Positions 17,791 to 29,799 are shown, numbered from the stretch's first letter. The stretch: DNA of 64,000 nucleotides from Fictibacillus arsenicus (GCF_001999465.1 NZ_MQMF01000002.1:1-64000), one strand, 5' to 3'. Numbers and translations: made by a program. Notes: generated from the letters alone by a model not told the origin.

Positions 17791-17819
17791 ACTATACCAT
17801 AACCAATAAAATACTGCAA
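17791..17819 (-). promoter_or_regulatory. SigA-type promoter for the rimP-nusA operon
   Basis: Minus-strand TTGCAG (17814-17819), a 17-base spacer ending TGG, and TATAGT (17791-17796), giving a good extended -10 promoter. It begins 25 bases after the polC stop; transcripts would start about 95 bases before rimP and include the hairpin at 17728-17755. Confidence 0.75.
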
Positions 17820-17844
17820 CTTTCTTCCTGCTCAAACCCTTGTG

Positions 17845-20800
17845 CTAGAAGAGAGAAAGCTGATTTGCATCGGGCAGTCCTTCCAGACATCCCTGGTCAT
17901 CTAAATACTCAATAATGGTCTTCGATAATTTTGCACGCTGCTGAAGATCCTCTTTAGATAAGAACTCTCCGTCTTCTCTAGCTTTTACAATATTTAGAGC
18001 AGCGTTTGTTCCAAGTCCAGCAATGGAATTGAATGGCGGAATCAGAGTATCCCCTTCTACTAGAAAATCAGTAGCACTTGAGCGGTATAAGTCTATCTTT
18101 TGGAATGAAAGACCCCTTTCGCACATCTCAAGCGCAAGTTCCAATACTGTCTGCAAGTTCTTCTCTTTCGTTGAAGCATCAAGACCTTTTGCAGAGATCT
18201 CTTCAATTTTTGCACGAAGAGCTTTTGAACCGCGAATCATAGACTCAACGTCAAAGTCATCCGCTCTTACCGTAAAGTATGCTGCATAGAACCAGATTGG
18301 ATAATGCACTTTAAAATATGCGATCCGCACAGCCATTAATACATAAGCCGCAGCATGGGCTTTCGGGAACATATATTTGATCTTAAGACATGAACCGATA
18401 TACCAGTCAGGTACATCGTTGTTTTTCATTTCTTCGATCCATTCATCTGGAAGACCTTTACCTTTACGGACGCTCTCCATAATTTTAAAAGCGAGGGATG
18501 GCTCCAGTCCTTTGTAGATCAGGTAGACCATGATGTCATCACGGCAGCCGATAACGTCTTTTAAGACACATGTACCATTTGCGATAAGTTCGTTTGCATT
18601 ATTCAGCCAAACATCGGTACCATGTGACAATCCAGAGATCTGTACGAGTTCTGAGAAAGTGCTTGGCTTTGTTTCTTCTAACATCTGTCTTACAAACTTA
18701 GTGCCAAATTCAGGGATTCCTAATGTTCCTGTTTTACACATTATCTGTTCGTCGGTTACCCCAAGCACTTCAGGACCTGAAAAGATTTTCATAACTTCAG
18801 GGTCGGAAGCAGGAATTGTTTTAGGATCAATTCCGCTTAAATCTTGAAGCATACGGATCACCGTCGGATCATCGTGTCCTAATATATCCAGCTTGAGCAA
18901 GTTATCATGGATAGAATGGAAATCAAAATGTGTTGTCTTCCACTCAGATGAACTGTCATCAGCAGGGAACTGAACTGGACAAAAATCATATATATCCATG
19001 TAGTCAGGTACTACAATTATTCCGCCAGGATGCTGTCCAGTGGTTCTTTTTACTCCTGTGCATCCTGACACTAAACGATCTACTTCCGCCGATCGGATTG
19101 TGAGATTATTATCACTTGCATACCCTTTTACATAGCCATATGCTGTTTTTTCCGCAACAGTTCCAATCGTACCTGCACGATATACATAATCGACACCGAA
19201 AAGCTCTTTCGTATAATTATGTGCTCTTGGCTGATATTCTCCTGAGAAGTTCAAATCGATATCAGGTACTTTATCCCCCTTAAAGCCAAGGAATGTTTCA
19301 AAGGGAATGTCCTGTCCGTCTTTAATATATAGAACATTACATTTCGTACATTCTTTATCTGGCAGGTCGAAGCCAGAGCCGACTGATCCATCGTTAAAGA
19401 AATGCGACTCTTTGCAGCTTGGGCAAACATAGTGCGGCGGCAGAGGATTAACTTCTGTAATTTCAGTCATAGTAGCAACAAATGAAGATCCTACTGATCC
19501 ACGTGATCCTACAAGATATCCGTCAATCAATGACTTTTTAACAAGCTTATGCGAAATTAAGTAGATTACTGCAAAACCATGACCGATGATGCTTGTAAGT
19601 TCTTTTTCGAGCCTCTTCTCCACTAGTTCAGGAAGGCTTTCTCCGTAGATGCTTCTCGCACGGTTATAACTCATTGACCGGACTTCTTCATCTGCTCCCT
19701 CAATTTTTGGAGTATAGAGGTCATCCGGAATCGGCTTAATTTCTGCTATTGAATCTGCTATCTGTCTAGTATTGTGACAAACTACTTTTTCTGCAGTCTC
19801 CTCACCCAAAAAAGAGAACAAATTCAGCATTTCATCTGTCGTCCTAAAGTGAACTTCAGGAAGTGTCTGTCTGTTCAGCGGGTTGGCTCCGCCTTGAGAT
19901 GATATTAGGATTTTCCTGTATATCGCATCTTCCGGGTTCAAATAATGGACATTACCTGTGGCAACCACCGGTTTATCCAATTTCTCACCTAGCTGTACGA
20001 TATTTGAAAGGATCTCTCTCAGGTTCATCTCATCTGATACAAGCTCTCTTTCGATCAGATGATAATAATTGCTTGGCGGCTGAATTTCTAAATAATCATA
20101 AAAGGAAGCAATCTTTTCTACTTCTTCTATCGGTTTTTGCATCATGCCCTCAAAAACTTCGCCTTTATCACATGCGGAGCCTACTAATATCCCTTCACGA
20201 AGCTTGCTTAAACGAGACCGCGGAATACGCGGTGTTCTGTAGAAATACGATAAATGAGACTCTGAAACTAGCTTATATAAGTTCTTCAATCCCTCTTGGG
20301 TAGCAGCGAGCAGCGTACAATGAAAAGGACGTGAACGCTGGAAACCACCTTGTCCCATATTATCGTTCAGCCTGTCATGATAAAAGATCTCTTTTTCAAA
20401 GGTTTCCTTAAGAAGTTTCCATAAAAGATAGCCAGTTGCTTCAGCATCATAGATGGCACGGTGATGCTGTGTAAGTTCAATATCAAACCGTTTACAGAGT
20501 GTGTTCAATCTATGATTCTTTAACTGAGGCAGCAAGAACCTGGCAAGTTCTAGTGTGTCGATTACAGGGTTCTTTGCTTCTCCTAAGCCGATCTTGCGCA
20601 AACCTTCATTCAGGAAGCCCATATCGAAGCTTGCATTATGCGCAACAAGGATATCATCACCCATAAACGTATAAAAATCTCGAAGGACTTCTTCGATCTC
20701 AGGAGCATTCTCCACCATATCATCAGTAATACCTGTTAATTCAATAGTAGTCTGAGACAAAGATTCATGCGGATTCGCGAAAGCTTCAAATCTGTCAACG

Positions 20801-22146
20801 ATCTCCCCACCTCTAATCTTAACTGCTGCAAGTTCAATGATCTTATTATAAACGGCTGACAGACCCGTTGTTTCTACGTCAAACACAACATATGTTTCTT
20901 CAGAAAGCTTTCTAGGTGCTTCATTATAAGCAATCGGCACTCCATCATCTACTAGATTCGCTTCGAGCCCGTACAAAATTTTGATATCGTTTTTCTTCCC
21001 TGCACTGTATGCTTCAGGGAAGGACTGTACACCTGCATGGTCAGTAATGGCGATCGCTGGATGCCCCCACTTCTTAGCTTGTCCAACCAGCGCAGAAACT
21101 GATGATACTGCATCCATTTGACTCATCGGTGTATGCATATGAAGTTCTACACGCTTATTATCTTCTTCAGCAAGATCTTTCCTTGTTTCAGGTTTTATCT
21201 CATTTATATCGTTTGCGATCATTACCAGATCTCTGACAAACGTATCATTTTGAATGCCTCCGCGAACCTTTAGCCACATTCCCTTCTGAATACCCTGCAG
21301 AATCGGAATATCTTCTTTATCACGTGAGAAAATCTTAATAAGAAGCGAATCTGTATAATCTGTAATCTTAAACGTTAATAGTGTTCTTCCGCTGCGAAGT
21401 TCTCTTGTTTCAGAATGAAATACATATCCCTGAATGGTGATCCTTCGTTCTTCATCTTGTATAGTTTGAATCGGGACTGGTTCATCCTTGATCGAATAGC
21501 CGATCATAATGTCAGTTCTAGCAGCAGGCGAGTCGGCTCTTTTAGAAGCTTTCTCTTTTTCTACAAGAGCTTCCATAATTTTATGTTCGTCTTCTTGTTT
21601 CTTTTGTTCTATAAACTTCTGATAATCTTCTTCAGAGTGATTAATTTCAGTTTTTAAAAGGACAGAATGAAACCCAAACTGTTGGTACATATCTTTTATG
21701 ATTGGAGATAGCTTTCGATGTACAAGTGCCTCTTCTGCATCATTTCTTACAGTTAGACATAAAAAATTACCTTCCGCTGAAGGTTCTTGTGTTGAAAGCA
21801 TACTTCCGAGACTCGGACCAGCTGTATTTACGAGCTGTTCTTTGCACAATGGCCAATAAGCAAGCAGTTCTTCAGACTGAAAGCTTTCTGTACATTGTAT
21901 GGAAAAAGTAACTTTTGCAATATGCTCAAATGTTTGCTGTAAACTTGAACTGAACCAAGCATAGCTGTTAGAAGATAAAGGACGTTTAATTCCAATTAAA
22001 AAATGCCAGCTTCTATTCGCCTTATCAATGGTCAGTTTTTCAATCGTTCCACCTAAAAAGCCAGTTTTCATCTCGTCAGGAATTCCAAGTTGTTCTAAAA
22101 GAAGCGACAGACGTTCTTGTCTGATTTGCTGATCATTACCGCTCAT
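17845..22146 (-). CDS. polC: DNA polymerase III alpha subunit, Gram-positive type
   Basis: Main replicative polymerase with built-in proofreading. It is 1433 residues (B. subtilis 1437). In order it has an N-terminal domain, an OB fold (about 240-320), a PHP domain ([12 protein letters not shown] near 335) interrupted by a DEDD-type 3'-5' exonuclease ([11 protein letters not shown] near 422, [11 protein letters not shown], and the [11 protein letters not shown] block), a zinc-binding segment with CPSC and CTKC, and the polymerase core with the catalytic PDIDLNFSG. It ends in QLSLF, a clamp-binding type C-terminus. It is a single gene between a repeat-bearing gap and the rimP promoter. The AAAGGAGG site is 5 bases before the ATG. 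Confidence 0.98.
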   Translation of the reverse strand: MSGNDQQIRQERLSLLLEQLGIPDEMKTGFLGGTIEKLTIDKANRSWHFLIGIKRPLSSNSYAWFSSSLQQTFEHIAKVTFSIQCTESFQSEELLAYWPLCKEQLVNTAGPSLGSMLSTQEPSAEGNFLCLTVRNDAEEALVHRKLSPIIKDMYQQFGFHSVLLKTEINHSEEDYQKFIEQKKQEDEHKIMEALVEKEKASKRADSPAARTDIMIGYSIKDEPVPIQTIQDEERRITIQGYVFHSETRELRSGRTLLTFKITDYTDSLLIKIFSRDKEDIPILQGIQKGMWLKVRGGIQNDTFVRDLVMIANDINEIKPETRKDLAEEDNKRVELHMHTPMSQMDAVSSVSALVGQAKKWGHPAIAITDHAGVQSFPEAYSAGKKNDIKILYGLEANLVDDGVPIAYNEAPRKLSEETYVVFDVETTGLSAVYNKIIELAAVKIRGGEIVDRFEAFANPHESLSQTTIELTGITDDMVENAPEIEEVLRDFYTFMGDDILVAHNASFDMGFLNEGLRKIGLGEAKNPVIDTLELARFLLPQLKNHRLNTLCKRFDIELTQHHRAIYDAEATGYLLWKLLKETFEKEIFYHDRLNDNMGQGGFQRSRPFHCTLLAATQEGLKNLYKLVSESHLSYFYRTPRIPRSRLSKLREGILVGSACDKGEVFEGMMQKPIEEVEKIASFYDYLEIQPPSNYYHLIERELVSDEMNLREILSNIVQLGEKLDKPVVATGNVHYLNPEDAIYRKILISSQGGANPLNRQTLPEVHFRTTDEMLNLFSFLGEETAEKVVCHNTRQIADSIAEIKPIPDDLYTPKIEGADEEVRSMSYNRARSIYGESLPELVEKRLEKELTSIIGHGFAVIYLISHKLVKKSLIDGYLVGSRGSVGSSFVATMTEITEVNPLPPHYVCPSCKESHFFNDGSVGSGFDLPDKECTKCNVLYIKDGQDIPFETFLGFKGDKVPDIDLNFSGEYQPRAHNYTKELFGVDYVYRAGTIGTVAEKTAYGYVKGYASDNNLTIRSAEVDRLVSGCTGVKRTTGQHPGGIIVVPDYMDIYDFCPVQFPADDSSSEWKTTHFDFHSIHDNLLKLDILGHDDPTVIRMLQDLSGIDPKTIPASDPEVMKIFSGPEVLGVTDEQIMCKTGTLGIPEFGTKFVRQMLEETKPSTFSELVQISGLSHGTDVWLNNANELIANGTCVLKDVIGCRDDIMVYLIYKGLEPSLAFKIMESVRKGKGLPDEWIEEMKNNDVPDWYIGSCLKIKYMFPKAHAAAYVLMAVRIAYFKVHYPIWFYAAYFTVRADDFDVESMIRGSKALRAKIEEISAKGLDASTKEKNLQTVLELALEMCERGLSFQKIDLYRSSATDFLVEGDTLIPPFNSIAGLGTNAALNIVKAREDGEFLSKEDLQQRAKLSKTIIEYLDDQGCLEGLPDANQLSLF

Positions 22147-22204
22147 AAGAACCTCCTTTTTTAAGGGGTTTATTTAACTATTTCATAACTTCGCAGCTTT
22201 TGGA

Positions 22205-22397
22205 AGTGTTGACTTCCGCTCCAGATGCTCGCTTTCCGCGGGGCGGGCGGTGAGCCTCCTGGCGCTTAGCGCCATCAGGAGTCTCACCTGTCCCACTCGT
22301 CCCGCAGGACAAGGAAGGCTTCGGCAGCGTTACATCGCACGAAGAAAATGTGATTTTTCATTTTCGAGGAGTCTCGCACCTTGCGCTCCAATCAACT
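22205..22397 (+). repeat. Dispersed intergenic repeat, copy B
   Basis: About 193 bp between GTTGAC and ATCAACT ends. The left block CTTTCCGCGGGGCG and right block GAGTCTCGCACC match the other copies. The inner hairpin is the best formed: GGTGAG then CTCCTG at 22249-22261 pairs with CAGGAG then CTCACC at 22276-22288, with GGCGC / GCGCC nested inside. The stretch from about 22300 to 22370 is private to this copy. It fills most of the 357-bp gap between proS and polC, 73 bp past the proS terminator. No convincing polC promoter was seen in the remainder. Confidence 0.9.
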
Positions 22398-22467
22398 AAT
22401 CAATGTAGCGTTTTCAATACCAACTCAAAAGCAAAGATCATTAAGAAAAATATATTTCGTTTAAATA

Positions 22468-22495
22468 GGAAAGGCACCTCATAAAAGAGGCACCT
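22468..22495 (-). terminator. Probable intrinsic terminator after proS
   Basis: In the minus-strand RNA, AGGUGCCUC pairs with GAGGUGCCU through two G-U wobbles around a UUUUAU loop. UUUCCUAUUU follows. It lies 8 bases after the proS stop. The T-run is mediocre. Confidence 0.55.
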
Positions 22496-22503
22496 GGATA
22501 TAA

Positions 22504-24210
22504 TTAAACGAGTTTATCCCATTCACGCTTTAAGACACTCTTCAGTTCTGAAACAGGGACTTCATATGATTCACCGCTTCTGCGGATTTTCATTTCTACA
22601 ATACCTTCAGCTGCCTTCTTACCTACCATAACACGAATAGGTAAACCGATTAAATCACTGTCTGCAAATTTTACACCGGCACGTTCCGGACGATCATCAT
22701 ATAAACAATCGTACCCTTCACTTTTCAGCTGTTCATACAATTCATCAGAAAGAGCAGATTGTTCGGCATTTTTGCTGTTAACAGCAATTAAGTGAACATC
22801 ATATGGTGTTAGCGATAAAGGCCAAATTAAGCCATTTTCATCGTTATTTTCTTCTGCTACTGCAGCTAACGTTCTGGAAACTCCGATGCCATAGCAGCCC
22901 ATTGACATAATCTGATTCTTTCCGTTTTCATCTAAGTATGATGCTTTCATAGGTTCACTATAAACTTTTCCGAGTTTGAATACATGACCTACCTCAATAC
23001 CTTTTGCAAAAACAATTGCACCTTTTCCATCTGGAGAAATGTCTCCTTCAATTACAAAACGAAGGTCTGCTGTCTGATCGATCTTGAAGTCTCTGTTTGC
23101 GTTCGCATTCACAAAATGATAGCCTTCTTCATTAGCACCGCATACAGCATTAGCCATAAGAGGAACAGCTTGATCAGCAATTACCTTTACGTCTGAAACT
23201 GAAACTGGTCCGATTGAACCTGGTTTAGTATTAAGCCACTTGAGTGCGTCTTCTTCACTAGCCATGACTACTTCAGAAGCTGATAACTCATTTTTCAATT
23301 TAATCTCATTAACTTCATGATCACCGCGTACCAAGACAAGTACTGGCTCCTCATCTGCCATATAGAGAAGAGATTTAATAATTTTTGAAGAAGGAACATT
23401 TAAAAATGCTGAAACTTCTTCTATATTCTTGGCTGTCTGTGTTTCTACCTTTTCAAGATCTAACGGACTTTCAGATGATGCTTCTTCCTTTAATACTACA
23501 GGAGCCATTTCAATGTTGGCAGCAAAATCTGACTCAGTAGAATAGGCAATTAAATCTTCTCCAATTTCAGATAAAACCATGAATTCATGATTATCTTTGC
23601 CGCCGATAGCTCCGGAGTCTGCCAAAACGGCCCGGAAATTTAAGCCGCATCGGCTGAAGATAGCAGAATAAGCGTCTTTCATTGTTTCATAAGTTTCATC
23701 CAGACTTTCTTGTTTATCATGAAAGGAATAAGCATCTTTCATAATAAACTCACGCCCGCGCAATAGTCCAAAACGAGGACGTTTTTCATCTCTGAATTTA
23801 GTTTGAATCTGATAAAGATTCAATGGAAGCTTTTTGTATGATTTAACTTCGTCACGAATAATGCTTGTAATTACTTCTTCATGTGTAGCACCAAGCGCAA
23901 AGTCCCGATCGTGACGATCTTTTAGTCTCATCAGTTCTGGTCCGTAGCTGTACCATCTGCCGCTTTCCTGCCATAGCTCGGCTAGCTGAAGGGCCGGCAT
24001 CATCATTTCCTGAGAACCGGCACGGTTCATTTCCTCACGTACAATGTTTTCAATTTTATGAAGTACTTTTTTCCCCAGAGGCAAAAATGAATAGATTCCT
24101 GCTGCATTTTGTCTGATAAACCCTGCTCTCAAAAGCAGCTGATGACTCTTTACATCTGCATCTGCTGGCACTTCTCTTAGTGTCGGCATAAACAACTGGC
24201 TTTGTCTCAT
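22504..24210 (-). CDS. proS: Prolyl-tRNA synthetase (bacterial type, with editing insert)
   Basis: Charges tRNA-Pro. The protein has 568 residues. Class II motif 2 is [17 protein letters not shown] near residue 135, the INS editing domain spans about residues 220-400 with the deacylase-like [10 protein letters not shown], motif 3 is [11 protein letters not shown] near 440, and the anticodon-binding domain is C-terminal. The INS domain marks the bacterial rather than the archaeal/eukaryotic-like form and should clear Ala-tRNA-Pro. It follows rasP by 27 bases, as the last gene of the uppS-cdsA-dxr-rasP-proS operon. Confidence 0.97.
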   Translation of the reverse strand: MRQSQLFMPTLREVPADADVKSHQLLLRAGFIRQNAAGIYSFLPLGKKVLHKIENIVREEMNRAGSQEMMMPALQLAELWQESGRWYSYGPELMRLKDRHDRDFALGATHEEVITSIIRDEVKSYKKLPLNLYQIQTKFRDEKRPRFGLLRGREFIMKDAYSFHDKQESLDETYETMKDAYSAIFSRCGLNFRAVLADSGAIGGKDNHEFMVLSEIGEDLIAYSTESDFAANIEMAPVVLKEEASSESPLDLEKVETQTAKNIEEVSAFLNVPSSKIIKSLLYMADEEPVLVLVRGDHEVNEIKLKNELSASEVVMASEEDALKWLNTKPGSIGPVSVSDVKVIADQAVPLMANAVCGANEEGYHFVNANANRDFKIDQTADLRFVIEGDISPDGKGAIVFAKGIEVGHVFKLGKVYSEPMKASYLDENGKNQIMSMGCYGIGVSRTLAAVAEENNDENGLIWPLSLTPYDVHLIAVNSKNAEQSALSDELYEQLKSEGYDCLYDDRPERAGVKFADSDLIGLPIRVMVGKKAAEGIVEMKIRRSGESYEVPVSELKSVLKREWDKLV

Positions 24211-24237
24211 ATTCTCTACTCCTCAAAAAATCCCTAA

Positions 24238-25506
24238 TTAACTAAGAAATATTTTTTGTATATCATTCCATGTTACTACTAGCATCAGCAGCATTAAGAA
24301 AGCAAATCCAATAAAGTGGACCAATCCTTCTTTTTGAGGATCGATCGGCTTCCCTCTAAGTGCTTCAACACCTAAGAAAAGAAGTCTTCCTCCGTCCAAT
24401 GCAGGCAAAGGCAGAAGGTTAAAAATCCCTAAGTTAATACTTAATATAGCAGCCCATTGCAGCAGCATATAAACACCGGCTTTTGCTGCTTGATCTGTAT
24501 ACTCATAAATACCAAGCGGTCCAGAAAGCTGATCAATACCATGCTGGCCTGTAACAAGCTGGCCGATACCTGTAAAGATCGCAGTGGTCATAAACCATGT
24601 TTGTTTCGCACCATACTCCAGTGATCCCACAAATGAAGATTCAGTAAATGGATGAGCTCCAATAAATCCTTCATTCTTGTTGTCAGGTCCCTTTCTTGAA
24701 CCTAAAGTTACCGGAACAACTTTTTCTTCTCCACCACGATTAATGGTGAACATCAATTTCTCTCCAGGATTTTGCTGAATAACTGAAACAAGTTCTTTCC
24801 AGTCATCCATTTTTTCTCCTTGGATCGCTATAATTTTGTCTCCCTCAACTAAACCTGCTTTATCTGCAGCAGCGCCTTCCTGAAGTGTTCCAAGTCTTGA
24901 TTCATTTGTAGGAATACCTTGCATTAAAGAAAATGCAACAAGAATAATGAACGCAAGCAAGAAGTTCATCGCAGGACCTGCAAAGATCGCAAGCGTTCTT
25001 TGCATAATTGTCTTAGATCCAAATTGACGGTTATAAGGAGCGATCTGCATTTCTTGATGATCTGAAACAAATAGAGCATCTTCTTTAACTTTATAAGTAG
25101 CTGGTCCGGACTCTTCGTTCTCAAATCCGGTTAAGTATAATTCACGTTCAAGATCTGCTTTTTCGATCGTAATGGTTTTTTGCACCGGGTATTTTTCACG
25201 ATGATTAACAATTATCTTTTCTACTTCATTTGCATTATTAAAAATTAAACCAACTCTGTGACCTGCCTTCAACTCGATGCCTTCAGGATCTTCCCCAGCC
25301 ATTCGTACAAATCCTCCAAGAGGCAACAGACGAATCGTATAGACTGTTTCTCCTTTTTTAAAGGCAAACACTTTCGGGCCAAATCCTATTGCAAATTCCC
25401 GGCATAGAATACCAGCTCTTTTTGCCAGCAAAAGATGTCCTAGTTCATGAAAGAATATTAAAGCCCCTAAAATGATGATAATGGCTATCACAGTGTTCAT
25501 TTCCAT
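24238..25506 (-). CDS. rasP: Site-2 intramembrane metalloprotease RasP
   Basis: Zinc protease that cuts transmembrane segments, in B. subtilis RsiW (releasing SigW), FtsL and signal-peptide remnants. It has 422 residues. The zinc motif HELGH is at residues 20-24 in the first membrane segment, a PDZ domain lies near 200-280 (EGAAADKAGLVEGD), and the third metal ligand is in NLLPLPALDGGRL near residue 370 with a last hydrophobic segment after it. Length agrees with the family. The TAATG junction overlaps dxr by one base. A second in-frame ATG two codons on is possible but not needed. Confidence 0.96.
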   Translation of the reverse strand: MEMNTVIAIIIILGALIFFHELGHLLLAKRAGILCREFAIGFGPKVFAFKKGETVYTIRLLPLGGFVRMAGEDPEGIELKAGHRVGLIFNNANEVEKIIVNHREKYPVQKTITIEKADLERELYLTGFENEESGPATYKVKEDALFVSDHQEMQIAPYNRQFGSKTIMQRTLAIFAGPAMNFLLAFIILVAFSLMQGIPTNESRLGTLQEGAAADKAGLVEGDKIIAIQGEKMDDWKELVSVIQQNPGEKLMFTINRGGEEKVVPVTLGSRKGPDNKNEGFIGAHPFTESSFVGSLEYGAKQTWFMTTAIFTGIGQLVTGQHGIDQLSGPLGIYEYTDQAAKAGVYMLLQWAAILSINLGIFNLLPLPALDGGRLLFLGVEALRGKPIDPQKEGLVHFIGFAFLMLLMLVVTWNDIQKIFLS

Positions 25507-26663
25507 TACCTGCCTTTGTTTAGTAGTGACTCTACAAAATCACGAGTCCTTTTATCCGTTTCTTGGATAGCATCCAATTCAGGCTTGTTTATATTTTCCG
25601 CCTGCAGCATTGCACGTTCAATCATTTCCTCAATTTCCAGGAATGATATTTTTCCGTCTAAAAATAATTCCACTGCTTTTTCATTTGCAGCATTTAATAC
25701 AGTTGGCATTAAGCCGCCCATGTTTCCTGCTTCAAATGCTAACTTCAAACATCTGAAACGGTCGTAATCCATCTTCTGAAAATGGAGTTTGCCGGCTTCC
25801 CATAAGTTTAACCTTTTCCCATTTACTAATTCAAGTCTTTCAGGGTGTGTAAGAGCATACTGAATCGGCACACGCATATCAGGTTGTCCAAGATGTGCGA
25901 TCACGCTTGTATCAACAAACTCTACCATAGAGTGTATGATACTCTCCTTATGTAAAATGACGTCTATTTTCGAATAATCAAAGGAAAATAGCCAATGAGC
26001 TTCAATTACTTCTAGTCCCTTGTTCATCATTGTCGCTGAATCAATGGTAATCTTAGCTCCCATCGACCAGTTTGGATGATTCAAAGCCTCTTTAACGGTA
26101 ACGTTTTTCAGCTCATCACGTGTTTTATCTCTAAAACTCCCGCCAGATGCCGTGAGAATCAATTTTTCTACGCGGTTTATATCTTCACCATTCAGACACT
26201 GGTATATAGCAGAATGCTCTGAGTCTACAGGCAAAATGGCAATATTGTGCTTTTTAGCTTTTTCCATTACAAGATGACCAGCAGTAACGAGAGTCTCCTT
26301 ATTCGCCAAAGCAATCGTCTTATTAGCTTCAATGGCTTTTAAGGTGGGCAATAGTCCGACACTGCCTATAACAGAGTTAACGACTACAGTTGATTTAGTA
26401 GAAACCGCAGCTTCTATTAGTCCTTCCATCCCATGAACAACCTTTGTTGAGTTGTCTACTCGCTCCTTTAGTGTCTGAGCATCAGCTTCGTTCTGTACCG
26501 CACAGATTTCAGGTTTGAATGTCCGGATGATTTCTTCAGCTGCCTCAATATTTTTCCCGACTGACATTGAACTTAATCGAAATTGTTCTGGATGGGAAGC
26601 AATAACATCAAGAGTCTGTTTACCGATTGACCCTGTTGCACCTAATAAACTAACAAACTTCAT
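25506..26663 (-). CDS. dxr: 1-deoxy-D-xylulose 5-phosphate reductoisomerase
   Basis: Makes methylerythritol 4-phosphate with NADPH, the committed step of non-mevalonate isoprenoid synthesis. It has 385 residues with the N-terminal NADPH loop [13 protein letters not shown], the metal-binding region around [12 protein letters not shown], the [17 protein letters not shown] segment and the C-terminal helical domain. It sits between cdsA (16 bases) and rasP (1-base overlap). The adjacent uppS uses its pathway's isoprenoid products, which makes a functional block. Confidence 0.97.
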   Translation of the reverse strand: MKFVSLLGATGSIGKQTLDVIASHPEQFRLSSMSVGKNIEAAEEIIRTFKPEICAVQNEADAQTLKERVDNSTKVVHGMEGLIEAAVSTKSTVVVNSVIGSVGLLPTLKAIEANKTIALANKETLVTAGHLVMEKAKKHNIAILPVDSEHSAIYQCLNGEDINRVEKLILTASGGSFRDKTRDELKNVTVKEALNHPNWSMGAKITIDSATMMNKGLEVIEAHWLFSFDYSKIDVILHKESIIHSMVEFVDTSVIAHLGQPDMRVPIQYALTHPERLELVNGKRLNLWEAGKLHFQKMDYDRFRCLKLAFEAGNMGGLMPTVLNAANEKAVELFLDGKISFLEIEEMIERAMLQAENINKPELDAIQETDKRTRDFVESLLNKGR

Positions 26664-26679
26664 ATGATCCCCCTTAATG

Positions 26680-27468
26680 TTATCCTAACAAGTGGAGTAC
26701 GTGCAGCAAAGGGAATACAAACAATGCACTGTCCAGTCTGTCCAAGATTCCCCCATGTCCTGGCAGAAGGCTGCCCGAATCTTTTACATCATATATTCTT
26801 TTAAACGCAGATTCAGCCAAGTCTCCAATCTGACCAAAGACTCCGACTAATACAGAAATAATTAGTATTGGTAAAAGAGACAGATCAACAAAACTTGCAG
26901 CATAATAGATAATTGCTACTAAAATACTGAAGAATATGCCGCCAACCGCCCCTTCTATCGTTTTGTTTGGTGAAATAATAGGCCACAGCTTTCGTTTCCC
27001 CATTGATTTCCCTACGAAATAAGCACCAGAATCCGTTGCCCAAATCATAAATAGAATAAAGAACAACAACTCGACACCATTTTCTAATATTCTAGTTTCA
27101 ACTAAATAGAAAAAACCAAATCCTACATAAAGCGAACTAAACAAAACGAATGAAATATCATTATATTCCGTTTTGTTTTTATGAATGACCGTTACAACTA
27201 ATAGCAACAGCACTGCAAGTATAATTGCATCTGTTTTAGTAAATGGCTCAATCGCTTTCATCCATTGTTCGGGCAAAGCAATTACGATCGTCAATAAATA
27301 GCTGATCAACCCGATAAATGTCCGTTCCATTCTCTTCATTCGCAACAGTTCGTACATGCCGATTCCTGCAAGTAAAAGGATTAATAATGAGAATGGCCAG
27401 CTGCCGTAAAGGGTAATCCCAATAAATAAAACGGCTGCGATTACACCTGTAATAATCCGTTGTTTCAT
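26680..27468 (-). CDS. cdsA: Phosphatidate cytidylyltransferase
   Basis: Makes CDP-diacylglycerol for phospholipid synthesis at the membrane. The 262-residue protein is highly hydrophobic, with about seven to eight membrane segments and the C-terminal family signature [13 protein letters not shown] followed by [12 protein letters not shown]. The size is normal for Bacillus CdsA. It lies 13 bases after uppS and 16 before dxr within the same operon. Confidence 0.96.
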   Translation of the reverse strand: MKQRIITGVIAAVLFIGITLYGSWPFSLLILLLAGIGMYELLRMKRMERTFIGLISYLLTIVIALPEQWMKAIEPFTKTDAIILAVLLLLVVTVIHKNKTEYNDISFVLFSSLYVGFGFFYLVETRILENGVELLFFILFMIWATDSGAYFVGKSMGKRKLWPIISPNKTIEGAVGGIFFSILVAIIYYAASFVDLSLLPILIISVLVGVFGQIGDLAESAFKRIYDVKDSGSLLPGHGGILDRLDSALFVFPLLHVLHLLG

Positions 27469-27481
27469 AAGTCCTCCTTAA

Positions 27482-28237
27482 TCAAACCCCGCCAAATCTT
27501 CTGCCTCGCTGAGCAAACTGTGACACAGCTTCTCGCAAATGATCTTCTGAAAAATCTGGCCAATAAACTTCAGTAAACCAGAATTCCGAATAAGCCAGCT
27601 GCCAAAGCATAAAGTTGCTTAAGCGTACTTCACCACTCGTACGGATTAGTAGATCTGGATCACTAAGTCCTTGCGTCATTAGATGATTTTCAATAGTAGA
27701 TTCATTAATATGAGAGGGATCAAGCGTTCCATTTTTAATTTCCTTCCCAATCGCTTTAACTGCAGCGGTGATTTCATCTCTGCTTCCATAATTTAAAGCA
27801 AAGTTCAAAATTAGCCCTGTATTGCTTTCGGTTTGGCTGATTGCTTGATCGACTGCCTTTACAGTATGCATTGGCAGCAATTCTTTTTTACCCATTATTC
27901 TCACTTGTACATTCTCTTTAATCAAATCTGGCAAAAACGTGTTCAGAAATTCACCGGGAAGCTTCATAAGGAAGTCCACTTCCTCACGAGGTCTTTTCCA
28001 GTTCTCAGTTGAAAAAGCATATAGGGTAAGGACTTTAATTCCGATTCTATTCGCTTCTTTTACGATTTTCCTGACGGTTTTCATGCCTTCATGATGGCCT
28101 GCGATTCGCGGCAATGCTCTTTTTCTAGCCCAGCGGCCATTTCCATCCATTATTATTGCTACATGTGATGGAATATTTGTGTAAAGATCCCATTTCTGTT
28201 CATGACTTTTTTTTCTAAAGAAAAGCTTGTCAAGCAT
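27482..28237 (-). CDS. uppS: Undecaprenyl diphosphate synthase
   Basis: cis-Prenyltransferase making the C55 lipid carrier for peptidoglycan and teichoic acids. It has 251 residues with the catalytic MDGNGRWA motif (Asp31), the FSTENW region and the C-terminal [11 protein letters not shown]. It heads the uppS-cdsA-dxr-rasP-proS operon. The start has a GGAGG site 7 bases upstream. The 200-base gap before it follows the frr terminator; only a poor promoter candidate (CTGACC, 17 bases, TTAAAT) was seen. Confidence 0.97.
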   Translation of the reverse strand: MLDKLFFRKKSHEQKWDLYTNIPSHVAIIMDGNGRWARKRALPRIAGHHEGMKTVRKIVKEANRIGIKVLTLYAFSTENWKRPREEVDFLMKLPGEFLNTFLPDLIKENVQVRIMGKKELLPMHTVKAVDQAISQTESNTGLILNFALNYGSRDEITAAVKAIGKEIKNGTLDPSHINESTIENHLMTQGLSDPDLLIRTSGEVRLSNFMLWQLAYSEFWFTEVYWPDFSEDHLREAVSQFAQRGRRFGGV

Positions 28238-28384
28238 GTATAAGCCTCCATCTTTCCAGACTTCATAAAGAAACCAGCGGCTATTTAAATAAAAGCATTC
28301 TGCCGGGTCAGGATCTCTTTAATGCTGAAATCAACAACTAGCCAGGAATCATTTATTCCTGCCGCTGCGTTGATATAGTCTAAT

Positions 28385-28415
28385 AAAAAAGCCCCCTTTA
28401 TAGAGGGCTTTTTTT
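28385..28415 (-). terminator. Intrinsic terminator after frr
   Basis: Stem AAGCCCTC / GGGGGCTT with a 6-base loop, flanked by A6 and T7 runs, so it can act on either strand. On the minus strand it lies just past the frr stop. Confidence 0.9.
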
Positions 28416-28438
28416 ATTTAATTGTACATGGAAAAGCT

Positions 28439-28996
28439 TTATACTTCCATGATTTCTTTTTCTTTATTTGAACTTACAGAGTCAACCTCAGCTGTATACT
28501 TGTCAGTAAGCTTTTGAACGTCATCGTTGTAGCGGCGAAGTTCATCTTCAGTGATCTCTGCTTCTTTTTCAAGCTTCTTTAAATCATCGTTTGCATCACG
28601 GCGAATGTTGCGAAGTGCAACTTTTGCTTCTTCTGCAAACTTCTTAACTAGTTTAACTAATTCTTTTCTTCTTTCTTCAGTAAGCGCCGGAATAGCAATA
28701 CGAATCACTTGACCATCGTTTGAAGGAGTAAGACCAAGATCAGACTTTAAGATCGCCTTTTCGATATCACCCATTGCAGTTTTATCATAAGGCTGGATCA
28801 CTAACAGTCTTGCTTCTGGAGTAGTCACACCCGCTAATTGATTGATCGGAGTTGGTGTACCATAATAATCAACTTGAACTCTGTCTAATAATGAAGGATT
28901 TGCTCTTCCTGCACGAAGCGTAGAGTATTCACGTCTTAATGCTCCGATTGCTTTTTGCATCTTTTCTTCAGCTTGAGTTAAAACTTCTTTAGCCAT
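28439..28996 (-). CDS. frr: Ribosome recycling factor
   Basis: With EF-G it splits post-termination ribosomes. It has 185 residues, with the conserved tRNA-mimic features [20 protein letters not shown] split across residues 26-45, the [16 protein letters not shown] segment, and the long helical arms. It follows pyrH with no gap (the stop and start are adjacent) and is closed by a strong terminator. Confidence 0.97.
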   Translation of the reverse strand: MAKEVLTQAEEKMQKAIGALRREYSTLRAGRANPSLLDRVQVDYYGTPTPINQLAGVTTPEARLLVIQPYDKTAMGDIEKAILKSDLGLTPSNDGQVIRIAIPALTEERRKELVKLVKKFAEEAKVALRNIRRDANDDLKKLEKEAEITEDELRRYNDDVQKLTDKYTAEVDSVSSNKEKEIMEV

Positions 28997-29722
28997 TTAG
29001 TTTTTCCCCCTTATTACCGTTCCAATTTTTTCACCAGCGACAGCACGTTTAATGTTTCCTTCTTCCATGATCGAGAATACAACTAAAGGAATATCATTAT
29101 CCATACATAAAGAAGAAGCTGTTGTATCCATCACGGCTAATCCGTCTTTTAACAAGTCAAGATATGATAACGTTGTATATTTAACTGCATTTTCATCTAG
29201 TTTTGGATCAGCTGAATAAACACCATCAACATTATTCTTAGCCATTAAAATAACTTCTGCTTCGATCTCAGCCGCTCTAAGTGCTGCAGTAGTATCTGTA
29301 GAGAAATAAGGATTCCCCGTTCCAGCTGCAAAAATAACTACTCGCTTTTTTTCAAGGTGACGAATGGCTTTTCTTCTGATATAAGGTTCAGCAACCTGTC
29401 GCATTTCAATTGATGTCTGTACTCTTGTTTGAACCCCGATATTTTCAAGACTGTCTTGAAGAGCCAATGAATTCATCACAGTAGCAAGCATGCCCATGTA
29501 ATCTGCAGATGCACGGTCCATGCCCATCTCGCTGCCTGTTTTACCGCGCCATAGGTTTCCACCACCTACAACTACAGCAACTTCTACATCTAATTCTACA
29601 ATTTCTTTCACTTGCTCAGCTATGGATTGAACAATCTTTGGATCGATTCCAGATGTTTGTTCACCAGCTAGCGCTTCTCCGCTAAGTTTCAAGACAACTC
29701 GTTTATATTTTGAAGTAGTCAT
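28997..29722 (-). CDS. pyrH: UMP kinase
   Basis: Phosphorylates UMP to UDP; bacterial hexameric enzyme regulated by GTP and UTP. The product is 241 residues, with KLSGEALAG near the N-terminus, [21 protein letters not shown] and the [11 protein letters not shown] region. An upstream ATG in frame (29737) adds MMEGQ, but it overlaps the GATGGAGG site. The ATG at 29722, giving MTTSKYKR, matches relatives. It is followed directly by frr. The 333-bp gap before it contains the tsf terminator and repeat copy C. Confidence 0.96.
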   Translation of the reverse strand: MTTSKYKRVVLKLSGEALAGEQTSGIDPKIVQSIAEQVKEIVELDVEVAVVVGGGNLWRGKTGSEMGMDRASADYMGMLATVMNSLALQDSLENIGVQTRVQTSIEMRQVAEPYIRRKAIRHLEKKRVVIFAAGTGNPYFSTDTTAALRAAEIEAEVILMAKNNVDGVYSADPKLDENAVKYTTLSYLDLLKDGLAVMDTTASSLCMDNDIPLVVFSIMEEGNIKRAVAGEKIGTVIRGKN

Positions 29723-29799
29723 TTGTCCCTCCATCACCTAAAAAATGTATTTACTTGGTTTTTAAGGCTATTTTGTATAATGTTTCGTTTCTCTTGAAA

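Noticed and set aside
19863-20303. 146-codon plus-strand open frame opposite polC
   Set aside because: Shadow of the PolC coding sequence; no family resemblance.
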